DNA of 64,000 nt from the NCBI GenBank assembly GCA_020137815.1, contig CM035356.1, positions 4,591,975 to 4,655,974 of the forward strand. Reading direction: 5' to 3'. Below the pieces are notes generated by a model, which was not told the DNA's origin, did not search any database, and worked only from the letters and a program-made list of their open reading frames with translations. This DNA is from Hormiphora californensis (lineage: Eukaryota > Ctenophora > Tentaculata > Cydippida > Pleurobrachiidae). Shown here piece after piece: positions 55,814-64,000 of the stretch (positions are counted from its first letter, which is position 1; each line of letters begins with the position of its first letter). Both the position numbers and the translations under genes were made by a program.

Positions 55814-57576
55814 TTACTGGTCAGGGTTGGTGTGGTTAAAACAGCCGTCATGATAGACTGCAAACACCGTGGCTACCGCCCAAAGATGGGGGTTCTGGAA
55901 GTTTGCCGAGCCATACCTGTCATGGTCTGCATTCCATAGGCATCTGGATACTACACGGACATCCTGACCTGTCACCTGGAATATGGAGCATTAGTAACCA
56001 CTCGAATCTCTATTATAATTTGGAGATGTCGCGTCGAAGTGGTGGTCGTTCGTTCAGCGGTATCTAAGCGACAGACTGCTCCTTCATAAAACACTTCATA
56101 TGACCAAAGCTGTAAAGCTGTTGCTCAAACTTTTGGAACTTCCAGTGGAAGTTTCGTAATACTTTCGAATGACTTTTAACATGTCAGTCTTCATGGTTAC
56201 CGATACAGTTGCCATGGCAACCGTGTTATTGACGTTGAAAGTGACGAAAAGAACCACCCGGCGAAGCCGGGTGGGTTATCAAAAAGCCCTTACTTGAGGC
56301 GCACCCAATGGGTGCGCTAGTCTCTATTATAATTTGGAGATGTCGCGTGATGGTCGTTCGTTCAGTGCGTTTCTACGCGACAGTGCTCCTTCATAAAACA
56401 CTTTATATGACGAAAGCTGTAAAGCTGTTATTCACACTTATGGAACTTCCAGTGGAAGTTTGTTAATATTTTCGCATGACTTTTAACATGCCAGTCCCCA
56501 TAGTTACCACTTTAGTTGCCATGGCAACGGTTTTATTGATGTTGAATGTGAAAGAACCACCAGGCGAAGCCGGGTGGGTTATCAAAAAGCCCTTACTTGA
56601 GGCACACCCAATGGGTGCGCTAGTACAGTTAAAGGTCGATCATTGTACTTAATCAATTAATAATTATGAGTTAATTAAATATCTAATTAAATACCTGCCC
56701 AATGGTGACCCAACAGATGAGTTTGTAGCGTGCCACTTCCTTTATCTCCCTCCTTATCTCATCTTTTATAACGTCAGACAACTGGTTACACATCGCCTTA
56801 CACACGTCATGCTCATACCTGGTACACACTGGTTACTATGGTTACCATTCCGGTTACATACACCCACATGTGATAATACCTAATAAGTACATTATAAGTG
56901 AAACACTTGGGTCAAGAAGGAGGGGGCGTTACTATAACAACACGAATATATTGCAAAGAGGACTGGGTCGGTTAGATTTATATTACAGCACAAAGCTAGG
57001 ACTGGGTCGGGTTGCCATGGTAACGCACTTACTTCATTCCAGTGAGACGGGAGTCGATGATCCTCTGAATGATGTTACCAGCTCTAGATCCTGGGAAGAC
57101 AACGTCAGGACCCGTTCTGTAGCTGTTTTCCTGTACAAATTGAAACGAGTTATTTAGTCACTTCTGTTCTCCTGTTGAGTTGTTTTATATGAAGTTTTTT
57201 AAAAAACCTGACACTGGGAAAATATGTTATTGGTTTGGGCAAATTCCCTTTTTTAGGATCAGTAGACATGCAAATCATTTTGATCAGCATTTTAAAAGCT
57301 ATATCTATCAGCCCCCAAGATTTTTTACCTGTACAACTAATTAATCAGCATTCAGCGTGTTTCATGCGAGATATCAGGGGACACAACTCTTACATATTCA
57401 ACACGTGGTTTTGCCATGGCGGCCCTTCTCAGGCTGGCTATGGAGCTGCCCGTGTCACTGTAGCACTTGGAGAGCCTCCTTGTTGGGGCTGCATCCCCAG
57501 TCTCAGAGATGCGGCGGGTTCGGGCTACTACTGCTGCTGCTGCCGGTTCTTGGACGGTGGAACGTCGTGCTATCAT
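55814..57576 (-). CDS. Tctex1-domain protein (dynein light chain Tctex type family)
   Basis: Four exons, 57394-57576, 57033-57130, 56695-56818 and 55814-55975, sum to 567 bases and give 188 residues. The N-terminal part is basic and Ser-rich (MIARRSTVQEPAAAAVVART...). The Tctex1 fold follows: YENSYRTGPDVVF, IIQRIIDSRLTGM, YEHDVCKAMCNQLSDVIKDE, YKLICWVTIGQ, VVSRCLWNADHDR and VATVFAVYH near the C-terminus. Proteins of this family are light chains or adaptors of dynein motors, many of them ciliary. The N-terminal extension resembles the TCTEX1D/DYNLT5 group rather than the short DYNLT1. Intron 3 holds a tandem duplication. Confidence 0.93.
56007..56630. repeat. Two-copy tandem duplication (314 bp) with hairpins in Tctex1 intron 3
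   Basis: Copies begin TCTCTATTATAATTTGGAGA at 56007 and 56321. Each contains CCCGGCGAAGCCGGG (copy 2 starts CCAGG), then GCGCACCCAATGGGTGCGC (perfect hairpin; copy 2 has GCAC), and TTGCCATGGCAA. They differ by about 5-8 percent. Confidence 0.85.
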
Positions 57577-57864
57577 AGTGTCTGTAGTTGTAACTTGTAA
57601 GTTGAGATGGTTATTAGTTGTAAAGATGGTTGTATCATATCAGAATCTGTTGTTACTCAACGAATAATCTGATAATCAGATGATGGGGATCAACAAGGTA
57701 TAAACAAATAGTGTGAGAAAAATTTATATTATTTTCAACATTTACATTTTTGCTCATATCAATAAATTACCCCAGACAAAATGATATTTTAAAAGAATAA
57801 AAAACTATCTAAATTTTAAAAAGAAAATAAGAATTAGTTACGCCAGATAAAATCAGGTTTCAGT

Positions 57865-58572
57865 TTACAGTGCCCTGGAGAAGAGAAGCAGAGATTTGTG
57901 TACGGGAGGTACTTTATCCAATCGAGGTAGCTGGCTGCCATCAGCCTCCTTGATCTCATCATACCTCACCTCCCTCTCAATCTCATAACCAAGCTTCTTA
58001 AAGATGGCCTGGGAGTAGACCCCCGTTCCAATGGATATACCGTGAGTGCAGCCTTTACTCTTAGCCAGCACCTCCGACTCAACAATCAGCCTCTCACCCA
58101 AACCATGGCCCCTGTGGTCTGGATGAACCACAAGAAAGGTGTCGGAGAGAATCTTATCAGTGGAGAACCTCTCGAAAAAGGGTGTTTTGTCGTACCCCGC
58201 TGCAGCGAACATGAGGGGGAGTCGTGTGAAGACAGCCTCGTGGTCCTCAGCAGATGCAAACAGCCAGAACAAGATACTAACAATGGTGGAATGGAGCCAC
58301 TTCCACAGTGAGATCAGCAGGGGGTAACTGGGCATGTTGACATCACCCAGTCTACATCCCACAACATCCCCAGTCTCCGTGTCAACAGCCATGACGGTGT
58401 ACCCACTACTTGCTATGGGTGCTATGAAGCCTTGGTCCCACAGAGGGTACCGGTAGAGGGGGCAGATGATGGACCAAGGTTCCTCTGTGTAAAAGTGACC
58501 CATCATGGCCACTATCTCCTGGACTCGGTCAGGTGTGGCAGGCACCACGCGATATCGGTCAGAGGATGTCAT
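57865..58572 (-). CDS. GNAT-family N-acetyltransferase, paralogue 1
   Basis: This 235-residue single-exon frame has the acetyl-CoA-binding motif A as LSDTFLVVHPDHRGHGLGER (residues about 141-160), the R-G-x-G-L-G pyrophosphate loop, preceded by AVDTETGDVVGCRLGDV. The ending (RLDKVPPVHKSLLLFSRAL) is shared with two neighbours. The fold resembles arylalkylamine or dopamine N-acetyltransferase-like proteins; the substrate is unknown. The start MTSSDRYRVVPATPDRVQEI aligns with those of the paralogues. A possible 3' splice site lies just before the ATG (TGTTGCAG), so a 5' UTR intron is possible. Confidence 0.88.
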   Translation of the reverse strand: MTSSDRYRVVPATPDRVQEIVAMMGHFYTEEPWSIICPLYRYPLWDQGFIAPIASSGYTVMAVDTETGDVVGCRLGDVNMPSYPLLISLWKWLHSTIVSILFWLFASAEDHEAVFTRLPLMFAAAGYDKTPFFERFSTDKILSDTFLVVHPDHRGHGLGERLIVESEVLAKSKGCTHGISIGTGVYSQAIFKKLGYEIEREVRYDEIKEADGSQLPRLDKVPPVHKSLLLFSRAL

Positions 58573-59025
58573 GTTCCTGCAACATAGATAATGGGATTAG
58601 GAATGAACATTGAATAAGACTGAAGGTCGATTTCAGCCGCACGAGGGAATTTCAGGGGAATGAGGGGGGAATGAGGATGACGTATTGAATAAGCTTTTTT
58701 CAAAGAAGACCCGATTTAAGGAATCATCAATCAATAAATCTAATAAAAGATACAATTTATTACATGAGATTAAAAGAACATTTTAGTGATATAACTAGCT
58801 GGTCAAATAATTTACACATTGCTTCACAGTGCAGTTCTTGTATGGATGTACACTGTAAAGTTTCTATGGTAATAATTTACATTTAGGAAAGTTTAAGAGA
58901 TTTTACCACTGGTAATCATTTCATCAATGCTACAGAGAACATAAACTGGCGTAGAGGCATGTTAATTTTGTTAATATTTTGCTAATTAACATGACAAGCT
59001 CCCCCTGCCCCCATTGAATACCAGT

Positions 59026-59742
59026 TCAAAGGACTTTAGTAAAGAGTTTTGCTGACTGGTGTATTTTTGGTAGTTTCCCCAGGTTGGGCAGCTGCTCCCC
59101 ACTTTCTAACCGGATATCAGAATACATAGTCTCCTGCTCCATTTTATAACCCAACCTATGGAAGACCTTCTGAGAGAAGATCCCGGTTGCCACAGCCACG
59201 GTGTGAGTACAACCTGCTGCCCTGGCAACAGCTTCAGATTCCGCCAGGAGACGCTCACCCAGCCTAGCACCACGTGCAGTAGAACTAACACAGAGGAATG
59301 TATCGGAGAGGATCTTACTACAGTTGAAAACTTTGAAGTATCGCCGCGGGGTGTACCCGGTAGACTCACTGATCAGAGGTAACAAAACCAGCTCCCCATA
59401 CCGTATCCCCGGTGTAGCATACATCAAATACATCCCAAACACGATCCATTCCCAGATCCAGTTCTTGAACCGCTCCAGGAGAGAGTAGTGACTCTTGTAA
59501 ACTCTACCAAGACGTATCCCCACTATCTCACCGGTGTGTGTATCGGTTGCCATGACGCTTACCCCGCTCCGTGCACATGGTCCAGTTACCGAGAAATGGA
59601 ACATTGTGTGAGGAGGGTTGTTAGATCCCATCAGGATGGAGAAGGGCTCCTCAGGAAAGAAATGGGTGTTCATGAGGTCGGAAATTTCTTGGAGGCGGTC
59701 AGTGTTACATGGGATTGTTTCGATACGATACCTCTCACTCAT
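59026..59742 (-). CDS. GNAT-family N-acetyltransferase, paralogue 2
   Basis: 238 residues, single exon. Motif A is FLCVSSTARGARLGERLLAE. The N-terminus MSERYRIETIPCNTDRLQEI and C-terminus LPNLGKLPKIHQSAKLFTKV follow paralogue 1. The loop has RGARLGER where paralogue 1 has RGHGLGER, so the second Gly is Ala. Between paralogues 1 and 2 (58573-59025) nothing else is seen. Confidence 0.88.
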   Translation of the reverse strand: MSERYRIETIPCNTDRLQEISDLMNTHFFPEEPFSILMGSNNPPHTMFHFSVTGPCARSGVSVMATDTHTGEIVGIRLGRVYKSHYSLLERFKNWIWEWIVFGMYLMYATPGIRYGELVLLPLISESTGYTPRRYFKVFNCSKILSDTFLCVSSTARGARLGERLLAESEAVARAAGCTHTVAVATGIFSQKVFHRLGYKMEQETMYSDIRLESGEQLPNLGKLPKIHQSAKLFTKVL

Positions 59743-60171
59743 GTTGCAGTACTGTTGACCTGGGCCTGTTAGAGGGCCTAAAGGAAAACAAAGATTTCAA
59801 TGAAAAAGAAACTTAAATGAAGAACAATACTCATTTCATCATATTATATAAGTAAGGGGGTCGGCCAATATCGGCCATATAATGTAAAAAAGTAAAACCA
59901 GTTGATATTGCGAAGTAATAAAGGCTAAAAGTTAAAACTACAGACGAATGAACAGAAACTTTGCACATAACTTTCTAGTTACACATCACAGATCTGAACA
60001 ATAATATTATCATCTCAACATTACACAATAAACCTGAATAAATGCTTAAAAACTACAAGAAACTATATATTATACATATATCAGTAGTATTATCAATACT
60101 TGTTATATGTTCTAACCCCCTTTTACATTTGTTTGTTACCGTGCGGGGTGAGACAAGGGCTAGATAAGTAC

Positions 60172-60876
60172 TCAAAGCTCTCTGGTAAATGAGATACAGT
60201 GGGTGTGGATGCTGGGAACCTTATCCAAATTGGGAAGGGGATCTCCGTTTTTAAGTCTCATCTCATCATATCGCACCTCCTTAACCAGTGTGTAGGGCAA
60301 CTTCTTGAATATCCTCTGAGAGTAGCACCCCGTCGCCACGACAACAGCATGAGTGGCGCCCAGTTCCTTGGCTCTCTGCTCTGATGCCACCACCAACCTC
60401 TCCCCCAACCGGGCACCACGGGCACTAGGACTAACACACACAAACGTGTCCGCCAACATTCGGCTACATTTCAATTTCCCGAAAAACGAGCGGGTATCGT
60501 ACTCCACGGCCTCGTTGATAGTAGGAATCACGGTGACGAAGCCACGATAGAGATCCCTGTTTGTGAACCAGAGACCCCACTCAAGCATCTTCATAAACGC
60601 CTTATCCCTGAACTTCTCCCAGTATGTATCATTAATTACGTATCCTAGTCGGACACCAACCACCTTACCAGTCTCTCTCTCCACCGCCATTACACCAGTC
60701 CCCTGACGGACCATGTCTTTGAAGAAATCATCGGTAGCTGAACTTCTTTTGATTCCCAGCATGGTTGAAATAGGTTCTCCCTCAAAGAAGTGCTCCATGA
60801 TGACCAGGATCTCTTCTATCTTGTCAGTGTTGGGCGGAATGGGTACAATGTCATACTTATCTTCTGCTTCACTCAT
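60172..60876 (-). CDS. GNAT-family N-acetyltransferase, paralogue 3
   Basis: 234 residues, single exon, start MSEAEDKYDIVPIPPNTDKI. Motif A is FVCVSPSARGARLGERLVVA, closest to paralogue 2. The three copies lie head to tail with 450-430 bp spacers, consistent with local duplication. The spacer 59760-60170 shows no further gene. Confidence 0.88.
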   Translation of the reverse strand: MSEAEDKYDIVPIPPNTDKIEEILVIMEHFFEGEPISTMLGIKRSSATDDFFKDMVRQGTGVMAVERETGKVVGVRLGYVINDTYWEKFRDKAFMKMLEWGLWFTNRDLYRGFVTVIPTINEAVEYDTRSFFGKLKCSRMLADTFVCVSPSARGARLGERLVVASEQRAKELGATHAVVVATGCYSQRIFKKLPYTLVKEVRYDEMRLKNGDPLPNLDKVPSIHTHCISFTREL

Positions 60877-61249
60877 ATCTCCGGCCTATAAACAAAGAAA
60901 AAGTCATAATAGTGTCAGTTGTGGAATTATCAGCGGTCGCAGTCAGTCAGACCATTGCACTGAATGGTGGTCAGTGGACAGTCATGGACAGTCGACAGTG
61001 ACGCTAACCACTGTGAGAAGTAGAAGTCTAGGATCTCTTAACAATGTCAATCATTGACTCAAAAACCGGTTGAGAGTGCACATTGACAGTCAATGTACCC
61101 TCTCAACCAATTAGATTCTTGGTTTTTGGGCAAAAACGTGGAATTATTGATAGTTTTGAGGCATTCTGGTGACTTGGATATACCATATATTTGGTTGGAA
61201 CTAGTCGCGCGGTGCAGGCCTGAACATTTCCGTCCAAAATCAAAGCAAG

Positions 61250-61670
61250 ACATTGGCATACGTTGCAGGCCCCTTATAATATAATATAAGGGTTAAGGTT
61301 AGGGTTAGGGTTAGGGTTAGGGTTAGGGGGGTGCGCGCATGAGGGGGCTGCAGCGCATTCCAAAGCAAGACAAAAAAGGCCAGCGTTAAAATCTGGGTGT
61401 TTCGTGAGTGCTGACAAACGGTTTTTTAGGGTTAGGGCTAAAGTAGGGTTAGGGTTAGGGTTGGGGTTTGGGTTGGGGTTAGGCCTTGACATTCCCTACC
61501 AGATAAACTTTGAATTAGCCAAAATGGTTGAGTGGTTCGGCGGTTAGAGCCGTTTTAGTGAATCAACTTTTTTGGCAGCGCGCACCTGTAAACAGGCCAC
61601 CAAACACCCAGATCGTAACGTTGGCATACGTTGCAGGCCCCTTATAATATAATATAAGGGGCCTGGAGGG
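61250..61670. repeat. Interstitial telomere-type repeats inside an inverted-repeat frame
   Basis: (TTAGGG)n occurs at about 61289-61327 (about five units) and in degenerate form at 61427-61485. Flanking sequences GTTGCAGGCCCCTTATAATA occur at both 61263 and 61630, each followed by a palindrome (CCCCTTAT..ATAAGGGG). The short Pro/Asn frame is a repeat translation. Confidence 0.85.
61502..61620. repeat. Inverted fragment related to the 348-bp satellite
   Basis: The reverse complement matches the unit at 26900-27020 over about 115 bp, with about 7 differences (for example TGGTGGCCTG for TGGAGGCCTG). The match ends near CTGGTAG. Confidence 0.85.
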
Positions 61671-61807
61671 AATACCGCGCTAGGGGGGAATACATAATCA
61701 ATCATATCTCCGGTTCAAATTCAAATTTGAATTCAAATTCATAAATTTGCGTAACACACAGGATATTTAAAAAGATAAACCTCCTAAAAAGAGTCAATAC
61801 TCAGTAC

Positions 61808-63135
61808 CAGGAAACGACCGAACCGGGTTTTTTTCCACCGAACCGAACCGAACCGAATTCGAAAAACTTTTTTACCGAACCGAACCGAACCGAACCGAAC
61901 CGAATTTCGGTAACCGAACCGAACCGAACCATACAAAACTTTTTCTGTATAAATGTTTCTCTAAAAAGTCATGGAGAGCACCGATCAAGGTATTGAGAAT
62001 CATTCTCTGAAATTTTGTTAAAAAATGTTTGAAAAAATTTCAAAGTCAATTTTGTGAAAAAATTTTCAAAGTCAATTTTATCGTAAATTTTCTATGTCAA
62101 TTTTTGCGTACGAATCGTGTTTCGAATCGGCAATGCTATACGGGAATGGTATTGCTAATTAGCAGGATTAAACGAACCATGAATCGTGTCTCTCTAAATT
62201 TCCTAATTAGATTTGATGGGGGATCACGTATCAGCACAATCCATCTCGGACCCACTAGTTACCAACATCACTCCCGTTTAGCATTGTCGATTAGAAACAC
62301 GATTCGTATACCATAATTTACTTAAAATATTTTTCACAAAAAAAATTCACAAAATTTCAGGTAATGATTCTCAATACTTTGATCGATGCTCTCCATGAAT
62401 TTTTAGAGAAACATTTAATTTTGTGAAAAAACTTTGTAAAATATTTCAAAGTCAATTTCGGAAAAAAAAATCTATGTCAATTTTGCCGTACGAATCGTGT
62501 TGGGAATCGGTGATGCTATGCGGCAGTGCTCTCGCTAATTAGCAGGATTTATTGAAACATGAATCGTTTCCCCTAAACTTCCTAATTAGATTTGATGGGG
62601 GATCACGTATCAGCATAATCCATCTCGGACCCACTAATTAGCAACATCACTCCCGCTTAGCAATACCGATTCGAAACACGATTCGTACGCAAAAATTGAC
62701 ATAGAAAATTTTCAATAAAATTGACTTTGAAATATTTTCAAACTTTTTTACAAAATTTCAGAGAATGATTCTTAACACCTTGATCGGTGCTCTCCATGAA
62801 TTTTTTGAAAAAAAAGTGTCTGAATTTGTTGACCCTCTCATGAGGACACGATTGGACGGGAAGTCAGGTATCAAATCAATCCATATCGAACCCGCTAACT
62901 AGCGAAATCATTTCCACATAGCACCACCTATTCGAAATTGACATTGAAATCCATATAATTTTCGTGAAATAATTGAAAAATTTTGCATGAAAAAGCCCGA
63001 TTTCTGGGCATTTTTGACCAAAAAATTCGGTGGTTCGGCCAAAATTTCCTACCGAACCGAACCGAACCGAACCGCCCAAAAAACACCGAATTTCCGAACC
63101 GAACCGAACCGAACCGAATATTCGGTCGCTTCCTG
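61808..63135. mobile_element. hAT-like non-autonomous transposon with 8-bp target duplication
   Basis: Ends CAGGAAACGACCGAA (61808) and TTCGGTCGCTTCCTG (63121-63135) are inverted with one mismatch. They are flanked by the direct 8-bp repeat CTCAGTAC at 61800-61807 and 63136-63143. An 8-bp duplication and CAG-type ends are hAT hallmarks. Subterminal (GAACC)n tracts lie at both ends (61840-61930; 63050-63120). The interior repeats a block around GAGAGCACCGATCAAGGTAT in both orientations (about 61975, 62380, 62780). No transposase is encoded. Confidence 0.88.
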
Positions 63136-63180
63136 CTCAGTACACTCACAGCACAGCGACACATAACACACTAACACGCA

Positions 63181-64000
63181 TCATGGACACCACTCTAGTA
63201 TTGAGTTGCTGTTTGCTTGAGCAGGATAACCGCTGATGGGGGGTGTATCCGGAATGGTAGAGAGGAAACTACCTAGCTGAGATTTGAACTGATAAAGAGT
63301 TGGGGCCTCCTTTACAGATCGAGGCAAAGTGTTCCACAACCTTGCCCCCAGTACCGCAAATGATTGTTCATATAGCGACAAGATAGATCGTTGAGCCTCG
63401 TACGAGTATCGAGGGACGACAGCTCTAGGGCCAGAGCGGTGACTGTCGACGAAACACATGTCAGTACTGTTGGGTATCTCATTGTTGTACACTTTCCACA
63501 CAAGAATCATAGTGTACCTCTCTCGTCGGCGCTGAAGCGACAAAAGTCCCAGGGTTTGAAGACGTTGCCAGTAGTTCAGCCCCTTGAGACCAACGATCTT
63601 ACGGGTGTACGATCGTTGAATATCCTCAACACGACTGATATCCCCATTTTTGGAAGGTGACCACAGTGTGCAACAGTAGTCAAGATGGGGACGCACCAGT
63701 GACTTGTAAAGAGTCATCATGGTGCGGCGAGTTCTGGATCTAAATGCACTTAACGTCCATCCAGCAACCCGACTAGCCGTGGTAACAACTCGAGATATTT
63801 GGGCCGACCATTGACCATCACTCGAGAGTAGAACACCTAAGTCTCGGACAGTGTCTGTTGGATCGATGAACCTCCCATCAGAGAGTTGATAGGAATAGTT
63901 CTCAGCACTGAACGGTACTTCTCTAAGCGAACTGGTGTGATTCAGGGTGAAATTCATGACCTCGAACTTTGACTGGTGCAAGGACATATTGTTAGCGTCA
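63181..64000 (-). CDS. C-terminal part of a non-LTR retrotransposon polyprotein, running off the window
   Basis: The frame ends with a stop at 63181 and stays open to the window edge (ANNMSLHQSKFEVMNF at the upstream end). It corresponds to the region after the reverse-transcriptase active site: KFEVMNF, DLGVLLSSDGQWSAQI, TLYKSLVRPHLDYCCTLWSP, VEDIQRSYTRKI, LQTLGLLSLQRRRERY, and ARLWNTLPRSVKEAPT. This order is typical of jockey/CR1-type ORF2. The polymerase palm would lie beyond 64000. It is a third LINE family in the window. Confidence 0.9.
   Translation of the reverse strand, partial: DANNMSLHQSKFEVMNFTLNHTSSLREVPFSAENYSYQLSDGRFIDPTDTVRDLGVLLSSDGQWSAQISRVVTTASRVAGWTLSAFRSRTRRTMMTLYKSLVRPHLDYCCTLWSPSKNGDISRVEDIQRSYTRKIVGLKGLNYWQRLQTLGLLSLQRRRERYTMILVWKVYNNEIPNSTDMCFVDSHRSGPRAVVPRYSYEAQRSILSLYEQSFAVLGARLWNTLPRSVKEAPTLYQFKSQLGSFLSTIPDTPPISGYPAQANSNSILEWCP

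Overview
This window is from an animal nuclear genome, probably a marine invertebrate; a sponge or another early-branching metazoan is my best guess. Its genes have short introns with GT-AG splice sites and encode animal families: RAD54, PECR, ATPAF2, ribokinase, C2H2 zinc fingers, isocitrate dehydrogenase, GRK2, class-A-type GPCRs, Tctex1 and GNAT. Non-LTR retrotransposons, foldback elements, minisatellites, one N gap and two blocks of poor consensus lie among them. I built the exon models by hand and checked that reading phase is kept from exon to exon.

Layout. 1-8.9 kb is mostly non-coding and carries a 40-bp minisatellite and two foldback elements. 8.96-15.77 kb (minus) is a RAD54-like recombination ATPase with a sense-opposed LINE in one intron. 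15.98-17.49 kb (minus) is a PECR-like reductase. 17.68-20.71 kb (minus) is ATPAF2, whose intron 2 is filled by about 21 tandem copies of the start of its own exon 3. 21.0-22.0 kb (minus) is an intronless ribokinase. 22.35-25.42 kb (minus) is a C2H2 zinc-finger gene with a foldback element in intron 1. 26.7-28.6 kb is a 348-bp satellite. 28.7-29.7 kb (plus) is a broken AlkB-like dioxygenase ORF that runs into a gap. 30.8-42.4 kb (minus) is an NADP-isocitrate dehydrogenase swollen by minisatellites, a LINE and GA repeats. 43.6-54.1 kb (minus) is a GRK2/3-type kinase, and one of its introns holds two GPCR-like genes. 54.6-55.1 kb is a retroelement-type nuclease ORF. 55.8-57.6 kb (minus) is a Tctex1-domain gene. 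57.9-60.9 kb (minus) holds three tandem GNAT acetyltransferases. 61-64 kb has interstitial telomere repeats, a hAT-like element with an 8-bp target duplication, and the 3' part of another LINE.

The most striking pattern is that many minisatellites here are tandem copies of a splice junction of the gene that hosts them. Each unit carries a piece of coding exon plus the real donor or acceptor. I see this at about ten junctions in four genes: RAD54, ATPAF2, IDH and GRK2. The second is a repeat present twice (24.9 and 39.8 kb) that can fold into an outer stem with three arms, with a compensatory base-pair change between the copies.

Limits. The consensus at about 32.1-37.95 kb and 51.36-52.17 kb is full of homopolymer errors, so frameshifts there, and perhaps elsewhere, may not be biological. 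The 3' exons of RAD54 and IDH are not visible in the window.
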